Shown: positions 43,704-53,158 of the stretch, piece by piece | Numbering within the stretch: the first letter of the stretch is position 1 | How the letters are laid out: the number at the start of each line of letters is the position of its first letter | Assembly: GCA_019359515.1 (NCBI GenBank) | Contig: JAHHHC010000001.1 | Coordinates: 62,001-126,000 of the forward strand | From: Desmonostoc vinosum HA7617-LM4 | GTDB lineage: Bacteria; Cyanobacteriota; Cyanobacteriia; Cyanobacteriales; Nostocaceae | Direction: 5' to 3' | Length of the DNA stretch: 64,000 nucleotides | Program-made: the position numbers and the translations under genes | The notes under the pieces: model-generated | The model's database searches: none | Told to the model about the DNA's origin: nothing | What the model saw: the letters and a program-made list of their open reading frames with translations, nothing else

Positions 43704-44847
43704 TTAGTATTCCTCCAAAATTGTGCTTTACCAAACGTTTCTTGCTAATTAAGCATCAAGCAGAAATCACTTACCTTTCGCTGCGGGGAAGAGTGATTCA
43801 AAGCACTTTAGTGCTATGTCTTGGCTCTATTCCCCATAAAACTTAGACTTGTCTGGATGGAAGCTAGAAATTTTTGCAAATGACGCTTCCGTTCTCTGGC
43901 TATTCGTTGTCATCTAGCTGAATCTTGATTGTCAAGCTTTTGTTAAGAAAGTAGGCATAATTAGACACAAGTGAGTGAATTTTTGTAAAATTTACCAAAC
44001 TCAGCTTCCTAATTTACCTAAAAGTTTATATTTCTTTACATGAACATAAAGATTTACGCCTATTTGCTTGATAGAGACTTTATATTGTGATGACTAACAA
44101 GTTCCGTGGGTTTAAGTCCCCCGGTTATAGAACCGGCAAGTTTTGTGTTGGGATCAAATCCCCATTACAAAACTTAATTACGCACTTCGTAGCGTAAAGC
44201 CTGCGGCATAGCTTCGCTTAGAGCGAGTCCTCGATAGCGTCAGCGTAAAGCCTACGGCATAGCTTCGCTTAGAGCGACACAGGAGCGTCGCGTCATTACG
44301 AATTACGAATTACGAATTATTTAATGGCTCTGTTCATCTGGTTTGACTGATCACAATCTGCAAAACTTCTAATACTCAATCGCAGATTTATGTGAACTCA
44401 TGCTGATTTGCAAAACCCAAGTAGTTGATAATAGTGTCAACAAGCTACATCAGAAAGTTTTATCGAACACTACCTATCGGCTTGCTCGAAGAATGATAAA
44501 ATATAATGCCCTCCTGAAGTAGTGTTAAGTGCGATCGCTTATCAGGAAGAGGAAGAGGGGCAGGGAGAGAAGTAATTAAATAATTCGTAATTCGTAATGA
44601 CGCTCGAGGACTCGCTACCGCTTCGCTAACGTAATTAAGTTTTGTAATGGGGATTTAGCGCAAAGTCACCAGGGGAAACCTGCGCTCTGACGGCAGTTGT
44701 TCATGGGGGAAACCCCCATGAACAACTGCCTCAACTTTGTTAGACAGACCCCAACACAAAACTTGCCGATTTCAGATTTTAGCTTTTGTCTAGATCTTTA
44801 CCAATCAATTCAATAGTAAGATCTAAAACTTAAAATTGAGAATCACA
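43704..44847. other. 1.1-kb repeat-rich intergenic region
   Basis: Next to the RTX gene lies a hairpin: GGGGAA (43785-43790) with TTCCCC (43830-43835), enclosing AGCACT-TT-AGTGCT (43802-43815). It could be a leader structure of that gene. AT-rich DNA follows, then GTGGGTTTAAGTCCCCC and CCGGTTATAGAACCGG (44106-44137, IS605-end-like), then a large inverted repeat (44134-44768) with two 33-bp units inside. No gene is supported. The promoter of the malic enzyme gene lies in the last 80 bp. Confidence 0.6.
44134..44768. repeat. Composite inverted repeat with a 93-bp insertion in one arm
   Basis: Left arm: block 1 at 44134-44152 and block 2 at 44156-44182, 3 bp apart. Right arm, exact complements: block 2 at 44630-44656 and block 1 at 44750-44768, 93 bp apart. 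The extra 93 bp (44657-44749) contain an 18-bp perfect hairpin (44692-44709 with 44713-44730, loop AAA) and a 19-bp block shared with 16281-16299. The interior holds two 33-bp dispersed units (44191-44223, 44242-44274). Confidence 0.85.
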
Positions 44848-46239
44848 ATGGCAGACCTAACTCCAAATTCTAGTTTTAGTTTGACACTGCGTTTGCAGAT
44901 TCCTAATCGCGTGGGGATGTTAGCCTCAGTAACGCAGGCGATCGCCATCAATGGTGGTAATCTGGGACAAATTGATTTAATTGAGCAAACCCGCAAAGAA
45001 TCCACTCGTGATATTACAGTTGATGCTGCTAGCACCGAACACGCCGAAACAATTGTGCAAGCAATCAAAGCATTACCAGACATTACGGTGCTGAATGTTT
45101 ATGATCGCACCTTTAATTTGCATCGTGGTGGCAAAATCAGCATTACCAGTAGAATTCCCCTCAAAAGTGTTTCCGACTTAGCCATGGCTTACACACCGGG
45201 AGTTGGTCGAATTTGTAATGCGATCGCCCAAAAACCAGAAGAAGTTTATAATTTAACCATCAAACAAAACACTGTTGCCATTGTGACTGATGGGAGTGCT
45301 GTTTTGGGGTTAGGTAACTTGGGCCCAGCCGCTGCTTTACCTGTAATGGAAGGTAAAGCAATGCTGTTCAAAGAATTTGCTGGAATTGATGCTTTCCCCA
45401 TCTGTCTTGCTACCCAAGATACAGATGAAATTGTGCGGACAGTGAAGAATTTAGCTCCAGTTTTTGGTGGTATAAATCTAGAAGATATTGCTGCACCACG
45501 ATGTTTTGAAATTGAGCAGAGATTGCGAAAAGAGTTAGATATCCCCGTTTTTCATGACGACCAACATGGTACAGCCATTGTCACCTTGGCAGCTTTGTTT
45601 AATGCTTTAAAGCTAGTACATAAAACCATTGCAGAAATCCGCATCGTGATTAATGGTGCTGGGGCAGCTGGAGTGGCGATTGCCCGCTTACTCAAAAAAG
45701 CTGGAGCAGAAAAAATTTGGATGTGCGACTCTAAAGGAATTATCTCCACGAGTCGCACTGATTTAACTGAAGAAAAACGCGAATTTGTTGTGAAAGCCCA
45801 AGGTACTCTCGCCGGCGCAATGCAAGGAGCAGACGTATTTATCGGTGTCAGCGTTCCAGGAGTTTTAACACCAGAAATGGTGCAATCAATGGGAAAAGAT
45901 CCAATTGTGTTTGCAATGGCCAATCCCATTCCAGAAATTCAGCCAGAATTAGTAAATAAATATGTGGCTGTCATCGCCACAGGCCGCAGTGACTACCCAA
46001 ATCAAATCAACAACGTGTTAGCTTTTCCTGGAGTATTTCGTGGTGCCTTGGATTGTCGCTCCCAGACAATTACCACTACCATGTACTTAGAAGCAGCAAG
46101 CGCGATCGCCTCTTTAGTCAAACCTTCAGATTTAGATCGAGAACACATCATTCCTTCGGTTTTTGATGAGCGAGTCGTTACCGCCGTCGCTGCCGCCGTC
46201 CAACGAGCCGCGCGTGAAGAAGGTATCGCTCGGAATTAG
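44848..46239 (+). CDS. NAD(P)-dependent malic enzyme with N-terminal ACT domain
   Basis: 463 aa. Residues about 8-85 form an ACT domain (LTLRLQIPNRVGMLASVTQA), usually an amino-acid or small-molecule sensor. The malic enzyme core follows: AYTPGVGRICNAIAQ with the catalytic Tyr, EGKAMLFKEFAGIDAFPI with the catalytic Lys, HDDQHGTAIVTLAAL with metal-binding Asp residues, then GAGAAGVAIARLL for the cofactor. It decarboxylates malate to pyruvate. The ATG at 44848 is preferred over 44836. The fusion with ACT is common in cyanobacterial malic enzymes. Confidence 0.9.
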   Translation: MADLTPNSSFSLTLRLQIPNRVGMLASVTQAIAINGGNLGQIDLIEQTRKESTRDITVDAASTEHAETIVQAIKALPDITVLNVYDRTFNLHRGGKISITSRIPLKSVSDLAMAYTPGVGRICNAIAQKPEEVYNLTIKQNTVAIVTDGSAVLGLGNLGPAAALPVMEGKAMLFKEFAGIDAFPICLATQDTDEIVRTVKNLAPVFGGINLEDIAAPRCFEIEQRLRKELDIPVFHDDQHGTAIVTLAALFNALKLVHKTIAEIRIVINGAGAAGVAIARLLKKAGAEKIWMCDSKGIISTSRTDLTEEKREFVVKAQGTLAGAMQGADVFIGVSVPGVLTPEMVQSMGKDPIVFAMANPIPEIQPELVNKYVAVIATGRSDYPNQINNVLAFPGVFRGALDCRSQTITTTMYLEAASAIASLVKPSDLDREHIIPSVFDERVVTAVAAAVQRAAREEGIARN

Positions 46240-46384
46240 TTAGGGGCTGGGGACTGGTGAGATGAGGGAGTAAGAAAGCTGGGGGAACTGAGGAAGTTGG
46301 GGAGGCTGGGGGAGAAAGATAATTACAACTCCCCATTCCCCTAATCCCCACTGGGCTTCGCCCCGCTTCGCTAACGTGCGAGCC

Positions 46385-46438
46385 ACGAGTTCCCCATTCC
46401 CCATTCCCCATTCCCCATTCCCCATTCCCCATTCCCTA
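46385..46438. repeat. Heptanucleotide tandem repeat (CCCATTC)n next to a start codon
   Basis: About six head-to-tail CCCATTC units end 7 bp before the ATG of the PhoD-like gene. This is a short tandemly repeated repetitive (STRR-type) sequence. It occupies the place where a ribosome-binding site is expected, and no AGGAG-like sequence is visible. Confidence 0.9.
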
Positions 46439-46444
46439 TTTGCA

Positions 46445-48736
46445 ATGAATTATCAAGCTGGGGGCGAATTTTTTCAAGAACTGCCGCTGATTTTAGCCGG
46501 GCCAATTCTCAAAAAGATTGAACCGGATTCAGTGACGGTTTGGGTTGCACTAAAACAGTCTTGCCAAGCCAAACTCAAGGTTTACGAAACAACGAATCAT
46601 GGTGAAACCTTGGGAGATTTTTTGTGGGAAGGACAACGTTCTACTGTTGCTTTGGGCAAGTATCTGCATGTGGTTGCTGTCACAGCTAGGTCTCAAGTTG
46701 GGTATCGTTTAAGTAGCGATCGCATCTATGCATATGACCTCCAATTCACAGCTACTGATGGAACTGTCCAAACTTTACAACAAGCATTAAACTCAAACTG
46801 TATTAGCTACTTTGAACATCAGCAGCCAACTTTTGTCTTACCACCCAACCGTCTCCAAGACTTGCAAATTATCCATGCTTCCTGTCGCAAGCCTCATGGT
46901 CAAGGATTTGATGCCCTACCAATTCTCGACTGCTTGATTGAGGCAGCAGCAAATCAGCCCCGCCGCCGTCCTCATCAGTTGTTCCTAACCGGAGACCAAA
47001 TTTACGGAGACGATGTTGCACATCCGTCGTTGTGGGTGGCTAGTAATCTTGGTGATGCGCTGCTGGGTTGGGAAGAACAGCTGCCTGTGGGTCAAAAGAA
47101 ACCAGTTGATAACGTAGTGTATTGTACGCCCAAACAGCTGCCTCCCGGACAGCGAGCTGGAGTAGCGACGATTCAAGCCGGCTTGACTGCGGGATTACAC
47201 AATAAACAGGACAAAGTTGCTAGCCATCTTCTGAGTTTGGGAGAGTATTACGCTAGTTATTTACTAACTTGGTCTCCGGTGTGCTGGCCGACTTCCTTTC
47301 CACGAGGACACCAAGTAACAAGCGATCGCCAAGCTAGCCAAAACTGGGATCGCTCAGTGCGTAATTTACGGCAATTTATCCATACACTGTGGAAAGTGCG
47401 CCGCGCCCTTGCCAATATTCCCGTTTACACCATTTTTGATGACCATGATGTCAGTGATGATTGGAACCTCAATCAAGCTTGGTGTTTACGAGTGTTGGGT
47501 CGTCCTCTAGGGCGGCGGATAGTTCAGAATGCCATGTTAGCCTATGCAGTATATCAAGCCTGGGGCAATACACCTGAGCAATTTACAGCCAATCAACCTG
47601 GTGAGAAACTGCTAGCTGCTGCACAAGCTTGGTCAACTTCCCAAGGGACAGATACAGCTGCCTATGAAGCGATCGCTCGTTATGTTGGCATACCACCCAG
47701 CGATCCCCGCACAGACTTACCCACTTTTGCCCAAAATGAGGAAGTGTTGATTCTGGCTCGATATCCGCAGACACTCACATGGCACTACACAGTTCGGAGT
47801 GATTGTCATGAAGTCATTGTGCTAGATACACGCACTTGGCGTGGCTACCCTGCCGACCAAAAACCAATCGCGCCGCCGATGCTGCTATGTCCCCAAGCTT
47901 TGCAGCAACAAATACTCCTACCTTTACAACAAACAGCACAGACTAACATTCCAGCTACGTTTGTGATTGCGCCTACTAATCTATTTGGATTACAAGTAAT
48001 TGATTGGATTCATCACTGGCATTTGCGACGCGACAAAGTTTTTTCCACGGATGTTGGTGATGCCTGGAACATCAACACTGAAGCACTAGCAAAGTTTCTC
48101 TCCATCTTGTTTGAGCAACGTCAGCAAATCATTGTTCTGTCTGGGGACATTCACTACAGTTATGTGACTCGCTTGTCTCATGCACGTAATGATCAATCGC
48201 AGTCTGTCTTGGTACAGCTAACCTCTAGTGCATTGAAAAACGAAGAAACTTTAACCAGAATTATCCATACACGATTAAAAGATTTTTTATTACCAGAAAA
48301 GGTACGGCGGTGGATTGGGTGGAATCATCCAACCAATATGCAAGAACTTTCAGCAAAACAACAAGATAGCGATCGCCCACTCGTCAACCCCGACTGGTAT
48401 TGCTTATTAGAGTGGATTCCACGACACAGTACTCAAACTAATAGCATCGCCAACGATATATCAAGTTTAATACCACCCTGGAAACGCGCAGAAAATGCTA
48501 AATGGCAATGGTTACAGCCGTTAATGTTTTGGAAATCTCGCTGGTTTCAACAAGGACGAGAAGTGGTTGGAATGAATAACTTAGCCTTGGTTCAGTTTGA
48601 GAGGATTGATGAAAATAGCTCTTGCCAAGTTATTCAAGATGTGTATTGGCTTTCTTGCTGGTATCCAACCCAAATTGTGTATAGCCGTTTTGAGACTCAG
48701 TTAACACCTAATCAATCGTTGTTAAATGACAAGTAG
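46445..48736 (+). CDS. PhoD-like metallophosphatase
   Basis: 763-aa protein of the alkaline phosphatase D/PhoD-like superfamily. An N-terminal Fn3-like strand region (AGPILKKIEPDSVTVWVALK) precedes the metallophosphatase core with LTGDQIYGDDVAHPSLW, FDDHDVSDDWN and VLSGDIHYSYV, which supply the metal ligands. There is no Tat or Sec signal, so it may be cytoplasmic, unlike classical PhoD. Length is larger than secreted PhoD (about 550 aa), matching a cyanobacterial and fungal subgroup. The ATG at 46445 lies just after a heptamer repeat; the open frame upstream merely translates that repeat. Confidence 0.82.
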   Translation: MNYQAGGEFFQELPLILAGPILKKIEPDSVTVWVALKQSCQAKLKVYETTNHGETLGDFLWEGQRSTVALGKYLHVVAVTARSQVGYRLSSDRIYAYDLQFTATDGTVQTLQQALNSNCISYFEHQQPTFVLPPNRLQDLQIIHASCRKPHGQGFDALPILDCLIEAAANQPRRRPHQLFLTGDQIYGDDVAHPSLWVASNLGDALLGWEEQLPVGQKKPVDNVVYCTPKQLPPGQRAGVATIQAGLTAGLHNKQDKVASHLLSLGEYYASYLLTWSPVCWPTSFPRGHQVTSDRQASQNWDRSVRNLRQFIHTLWKVRRALANIPVYTIFDDHDVSDDWNLNQAWCLRVLGRPLGRRIVQNAMLAYAVYQAWGNTPEQFTANQPGEKLLAAAQAWSTSQGTDTAAYEAIARYVGIPPSDPRTDLPTFAQNEEVLILARYPQTLTWHYTVRSDCHEVIVLDTRTWRGYPADQKPIAPPMLLCPQALQQQILLPLQQTAQTNIPATFVIAPTNLFGLQVIDWIHHWHLRRDKVFSTDVGDAWNINTEALAKFLSILFEQRQQIIVLSGDIHYSYVTRLSHARNDQSQSVLVQLTSSALKNEETLTRIIHTRLKDFLLPEKVRRWIGWNHPTNMQELSAKQQDSDRPLVNPDWYCLLEWIPRHSTQTNSIANDISSLIPPWKRAENAKWQWLQPLMFWKSRWFQQGREVVGMNNLALVQFERIDENSSCQVIQDVYWLSCWYPTQIVYSRFETQLTPNQSLLNDK

Positions 48737-48831
48737 TTGTGCAAAATAAATTATCTATTTAGGTAAGGGAACAGGGAACAGAAAAGGGATATAGCGATTT
48801 CAGTCGCCTACTCCCCACTCCCTACTCCCTA

Positions 48832-49578
48832 TCACTCGGCATTCAAAAATTCTAAATACCCATTGCTAAGTTCTTTGACAGCTAATTCATAAAACTGCTT
48901 ACCGTGTTCTGGCGTTGCTAAGGCGGGGTTGGAACCCATGCGTCCATCTGGGTAACGCACGCGAAAGTCAGCTGCACTATAAATCTTGTGTCCTGTTCCT
49001 ACTTCTGGTGAGAAGGGTGCTTGCTTAATCGCTTCTGGATAAACGTATTGGGTGAGTGCTACTTCACTTGGAGTTGCATGAGAACCTTCTTGATCCCCGT
49101 ATAATTCTTTGGCTAGCTGATAAACTGAACTGCACATGAACCAGTTTGCTACTTGACATTGCACTAATTGGGCATTGCTAATTTGCAAATCTTCTAAATG
49201 AGCATAAGTTTCAGAGAAAGCAGCTTTAAGAGTGGCAATGTTTCCACCGTGGCCGTTAATAAAGTAGAACTTGGTAAAACCAGCTTTGACTAAACTAGTT
49301 AAATAGTCTCGCACCACTTGAATTAAAGTGCTGGGACGCAGACTGATTGTGCCGGGAAAGGCGGTATGGTGTAATGCCATTCCCACATTGATTGTAGGGC
49401 CAACTATTGCTTGGGTTGCTTCACCTACAGCATGAGCGATCGCTTCTGCACAAATAGCGTCAGTACCAATTAATCCTGTAGGCCCATGTTGTTCTGTAGA
49501 ACCAATAGGGAAAATAATCCCCTGGGACTGCTTAAGATAAGCTTCAACTTCCTGCCAAGTACTTAAATGCAATAACAT
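48832..49578 (-). CDS. Creatininase family protein
   Basis: 248-aa amidohydrolase of the creatininase superfamily. PIGSTEQHGPTGLIGTDAICAE near residue 21 gives the metal-binding Glu, His and Asp, and FINGHGGNIATLKAA gives the His-Gly-Gly-Asn signature. QEGSHATPSEVALTQY is a further family segment. The family includes creatininase, riboflavin-pathway ArfB and mycofactocin MftE, so the substrate here is undefined. No signal peptide. Convergent with the PhoD-like gene. Confidence 0.88.
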   Translation of the reverse strand: MLLHLSTWQEVEAYLKQSQGIIFPIGSTEQHGPTGLIGTDAICAEAIAHAVGEATQAIVGPTINVGMALHHTAFPGTISLRPSTLIQVVRDYLTSLVKAGFTKFYFINGHGGNIATLKAAFSETYAHLEDLQISNAQLVQCQVANWFMCSSVYQLAKELYGDQEGSHATPSEVALTQYVYPEAIKQAPFSPEVGTGHKIYSAADFRVRYPDGRMGSNPALATPEHGKQFYELAVKELSNGYLEFLNAE

Positions 49579-50176
49579 CGTACAAATATTGTCTAGGAGA
49601 TGGGATCACAAAGAATTCTGTCAGATGCGGATATCAGCAATTTCCTGACTCTGCTACTCTATCCTATGACATCGTTGTTAACCTCTATCTCCCTACCATC
49701 CATTTAAGAAATGAGATGTTTGCGTTTAAACGAATCAGACAGATTTGGCATTGAATCATTCAAAATCTCGAAAGATTTTAAATTTCCCACTTGCCATGCA
49801 ATAAATCCAAAACTTCCAAGAAAGCGGATTCATCAGTGAGATCAATCCAAAATCGAAAATTGGTTGACTGACTTATCTCTATTAATCAAAGTAATAATGT
49901 TTAGTGCCGTCGCTTATAATTTCCCACCTACCAGGATATTCCAGCGGCAAAAGTAACTAGATCTCCTTGCCTTGTTTGCAATGATTGCCCATCATTGGGC
50001 GTACCTATCACATTATCTGCTAATAAATCACATATTTCTTGAGTATCATAAGTCCCAGGAAATTTAGATACTTCATGTTACCAAATTGCCTTTTTGGACA
50101 CCCCAACTCATTGAAACATTCTTGAATGGGTTAATGCTCAATTTTAATTTCGATGTTGCGTTTACTTCGGTTGCGT
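49579..50176. other. Region with cupin relic
   Basis: Apart from the cupin pseudogene (49882-50074) it contains a short minus-strand frame, about 49778-49893, ending FWIDLTDESAFLEVLDLLHG and a stop. It lacks a start codon and is not recognised. The remainder is AT-rich and uninformative. Confidence 0.5.
49882..50074 (-). pseudogene. Frameshifted small cupin (ureidoglycine-type cupin_3)
   Basis: Minus-strand translation gives EVSKFPGTYDTQEICDLLAD, then NVIGTPNDGQSLQTRQGDLV and TFAAGISW before a stop. One frame over it continues WEIISDGTKHYYFD and ends with TAA. Together these match the complete C-terminal cupin fold of small DUF861/cupin_3 proteins (GDLVTFPAGMSCTWEI...KHYNFD). The frameshift near 49936 and a TAA one codon before the 5' boundary show it is inactive. 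Confidence 0.75.
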
Positions 50177-50536
50177 TTAGCAGTATGATTGAATATCTTC
50201 TCCACATTGATCTACTAAATAACACAAAGCACGAAAACGTAAGCCCACAAGTTGCTCATAAAGAGGATTCAGCTTACACATTGGAGGAATATGAGCTACT
50301 GTACGACCAAATAGCATGATATCGCGCTCGAAAGGACACTGAGCAGGAATTAGCTTAGCAATAAATTTGGCTAATTTGCGATTCTGAATTTCGAGTTCAT
50401 CAAGCCATTGGCGTAATGGTTGTAGTAAATCCCATTTAGGTAGAGCAAAGGGGTTTTTACTTGCTATTTGATGGGTTGTCTCCATAGGTTTAATAAAAGC
50501 AGGCATGATGATTTGCTGATTATTTGTTTTAACCAT
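50177..50536 (-). CDS. Mo-dependent nitrogenase C-terminal domain protein
   Basis: 119-aa protein of the small cyanobacterial family named for the Mo-dependent nitrogenase C-terminus (Pfam Mo-nitro_C). Diagnostic sequence: CPFERDIMLFGRTVAHIPPM followed by CKLNPLYEQLVGLRFRALCYL and CGED near the end, with three conserved Cys. It is not a nitrogenase subunit, and no nif gene is nearby. The role is unknown; several paralogues commonly occur per Nostocales genome. The first ATG at 50536 is chosen; later ATGs are possible because the N-terminal 30 residues are variable. Confidence 0.8.
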   Translation of the reverse strand: MVKTNNQQIIMPAFIKPMETTHQIASKNPFALPKWDLLQPLRQWLDELEIQNRKLAKFIAKLIPAQCPFERDIMLFGRTVAHIPPMCKLNPLYEQLVGLRFRALCYLVDQCGEDIQSYC

Positions 50537-51382
50537 AGTAGTAAGCCAGATTTCCTTGTTTGGATAAACTATTTGCCAGTTTGGAGTATTACCATGCAGT
50601 TGATTTCTGCTATTTGCATTACACTTCTAAATTGAAGGAAAACAAGCGCAAATACAAGAATTTACATGGGTTTTCGGGGAAGAACGGTTTAACTAATTGT
50701 TATTTAAACCCACCAAATGATGAAGAACTGTCCCGTTAAATACAAAATAACAAAGAAATTATAAAAATGGTATTCCCAAAACTTATTAATTGCTGATATT
50801 GCAGATAGCATTCTCATATTTCTAATATAAATGCCTGGTTTGGAAACTACACAGTACCTTGAGATGGACTTTTGTAGACACAAGCATAGTTTACCTCTCA
50901 CTACAGCTAGATTTCGCTAGGATGAACCAGCAATAACAGTTAATTTTCGATCAGGAAATACACAAAAGATGTTATAGATGTTACATAACTTAACCTAATT
51001 TTTATCTAACAACTAGCAAAATATCTTTGATAAGTAGAACCTAATGTTCTCGCTCGGGTAACTTATAAAATTCAGAACAAATAGGCTAACTTAACGCAGG
51101 ACGAATACTTATTTTGTCCCCAAATAGTACCGAAATCTATAAAGGTAAATAGACCATCGGTTCACTAATATCTATTGACAAAATACCCACTGTGTATGTT
51201 CCTACAAAATGCTAATTTATCAAGAAACGTTTATGAGATAGTTTTTGGCTATTCTGCTTGAGATGAGGGATAACAGGCGATTTTTCCTTGAAGACGTTGT
51301 GCGATCGCGCTCACATTTTTAGTTTAAATCTTTTGCTATTGCAGATACCATTTTATGGTTGCATAGCTATTGAATTGTCCTT
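50537..51382. other. Intergenic region, nothing recognised
   Basis: 846 bp of AT-rich DNA. A 65-codon minus-strand frame (50704-50901) has a hydrophobic C-terminus (FYNFFVILYLTGQFFIIWWV) but no recognisable family, and is probably chance. No strong hairpin, repeat or operator was noted. Confidence 0.45.
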
Positions 51383-52123
51383 TTAAATATGGGGATCATT
51401 GTCTACACCAAGCGAACGCAACCTTGCCTTTAATTGTTCTACTTGCAATTCTGCTTGTTCAGCTCGTTGACGTTCCTGTTCAGCTCGTTGACGTTCCTGT
51501 TCAGCTCGTTCTTCTGCTTGCTGTCTTGCTAAAACCTCTTGCTTTAAAGCCTCTGTGAGTTCATCGGGGATCAATAGCTTTTCACCTGTATCCTCCCGAT
51601 AAAACGCAATCAGGCGTCCCTCAACTATCAAGCGCAGCTTTAGGGGTTCACAGCGGCTATCTTGAATGAGTTCGTAAGTTTCTCCTCTGAGGCGATAACC
51701 GCGTAGCTGTTGTTCTACCCATTCGCCTTTAGGATCAAACTGCCAGTATTCCTTGACACCTAGCTGCTCATACAGAATCTTTTTAAAGATTTCGTCCTTC
51801 TCCTTAGTTCCAAAGGATGTCATTTCAAAAATAACCGTAGGTACTTGACCTTCCTCCCAAATTTTGTAGTTGTCTCGACCGCCTGGTGCGACATCAAAAA
51901 TTACCATCACATCTGGAGCAACCCGTAACTTGGGAAAACCTTGTGCATAGTAAAGAAATTGATTACCTAATACCGTCGCCTGACGATCTGCCAGGTACTG
52001 TTTTAGCACTTCCAGAGTGGTGAGTAAAGCATAAAGATGGTCGTATGTTTCTGCCACTGGTTCGCCATCAGCGCTGGGGTAGAAGATATCAGACTCGGTG
52101 TTGACTCCTAGAGTAGCTGTCAT
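51383..52123 (-). CDS. Uma2 family (DUF820) protein with C-terminal coiled coil
   Basis: 246-aa Uma2-like putative nuclease. YLADRQATVLGNQFLYYAQG, LRVAPDVMVIFDV and TVIFEMTSFGTKEKDEIFKK carry the acidic core residues of the PD-(D/E)xK-like fold. The last about 45 residues are a Glu/Arg/Gln heptad (repeated RAEQERQ), a coiled coil common in this clade. The tandem units at DNA level (about 51455-51510) show slippage expansion. No partner gene. Confidence 0.88.
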   Translation of the reverse strand: MTATLGVNTESDIFYPSADGEPVAETYDHLYALLTTLEVLKQYLADRQATVLGNQFLYYAQGFPKLRVAPDVMVIFDVAPGGRDNYKIWEEGQVPTVIFEMTSFGTKEKDEIFKKILYEQLGVKEYWQFDPKGEWVEQQLRGYRLRGETYELIQDSRCEPLKLRLIVEGRLIAFYREDTGEKLLIPDELTEALKQEVLARQQAEERAEQERQRAEQERQRAEQAELQVEQLKARLRSLGVDNDPHI

Positions 52124-52252
52124 AGTTTGAAACTCATTGCTACCAACCCTATTCTAGAGCAAATTTGTTTTGGGAATTGGGGTACTGGGGAACTTGTACT
52201 GAGCGTACCCTGCGATCGCTCTTTTCATCCCCCTGTTCTGGCTGGTTTTAAC

Positions 52253-53059
52253 TTATGATATTTTTAGACTTTTCAACAAATAATTAGATAGCTCACAAAA
52301 TCCTTCACCTTCGGCGGCAGTTGTGACGTAAGCAGGTTGATGCTGTAATTGATGCGTATAGTCTAGTACGTTGGCTACACCTACAGAAACGGGAAAATAA
52401 CGCCGATTAAATAAACTTTCATCATTGGGGCTATCACCAACAGTCAGAACTTGTTCTGGTGAGTACTGTGGTAAGTATTCGCGCATTACTTGCAATAATC
52501 CAACAGCCTTATCTTGTCCTTGGGGTTTTATATGACACTGCACGTTGCTATAAGTGAATCCCCAACCCATTTGTTGACAGAGTTCAGCTAGAAGCTTTAG
52601 CTCATCTAAACTCAAAGAAGCTACGTCAAAAGTCCAATCGGTAAGACGAAAGCGATTATCAATAGATTCCTCTATTTGGGGAAATTTACTTTGTAATTGC
52701 TCAAAAACTGCTGCTAAATCTCGGCGGTGGTTAGCTAAGTCGGCAATGGGTGTTAAAACTATCGGTTTTTGGTTTTCAGGTGGAAAGAATAAACCACCAT
52801 TTTCTGCCATAGCGCCAGTAATGGGCATCAAGCTACTTAGCCCACTCACCCACCCAGATGAACGTCCTGTTACAATTAATACCTGAATGTTAGCTGCGGC
52901 TAGATCTTCTAATGCTTGCAGCAATGCGGGGGTAAATTTTCCTTGCATAGTCAATGTGCCATCCATATCTGTAGCTATGAGGCGAATATTACTCAAGCAA
53001 GTCAATGAAATCTCAGATAGTGGTCTGGGGTTTGTGAGATATCCAGCAGAGACGACCAT
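52253..53059 (-). CDS. HAD-IIB family phosphatase (Cof-like)
   Basis: 268-aa haloacid dehalogenase-type hydrolase, subclass IIB. Motif I DMDGTLT has both Asp; motif II is VLIVTGRS; motif III Lys is in IKPQGQDKAVGL; motif IV GDSPNDESLF is complete. The C2B cap lies between residues about 85 and 190. The group includes sugar-phosphate, mannosylglycerate-phosphate and sucrose-phosphate phosphatases, so the substrate remains open. The frame permits a GTG/ATG start at 53059; the first strand (IRLIATDMDGT) sits about 27 residues in, so a later start is possible. Confidence 0.87.
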   Translation of the reverse strand: MVVSAGYLTNPRPLSEISLTCLSNIRLIATDMDGTLTMQGKFTPALLQALEDLAAANIQVLIVTGRSSGWVSGLSSLMPITGAMAENGGLFFPPENQKPIVLTPIADLANHRRDLAAVFEQLQSKFPQIEESIDNRFRLTDWTFDVASLSLDELKLLAELCQQMGWGFTYSNVQCHIKPQGQDKAVGLLQVMREYLPQYSPEQVLTVGDSPNDESLFNRRYFPVSVGVANVLDYTHQLQHQPAYVTTAAEGEGFCELSNYLLKSLKIS

Positions 53060-53158
53060 TATAAAAGAAGCTGCAAAGAATACTAATAATACAGCAAGAT
53101 GATATTGAAGATTTGGGCATCCTAAAAATCAATAGTCAAATTTTTTAGTTTGCCCAAT

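Noticed and set aside
44101-44180. Possible tRNA-like fold around GGGTTTAAGTCCCCC
   Set aside because: No acceptor stem, anticodon loop or T-loop consensus at tRNA spacing; better explained as a transposon-end or repeat hairpin.
50086-50319. 77-codon plus-strand frame
   Set aside because: It overlaps the well-supported Mo-nitrogenase C-terminal-domain gene antisense and the cupin relic; no domain.
50704-50901. 65-codon frame with a hydrophobic tail
   Set aside because: No family resemblance; AT-rich DNA readily gives such hydrophobic frames; no convincing ribosome-binding site.
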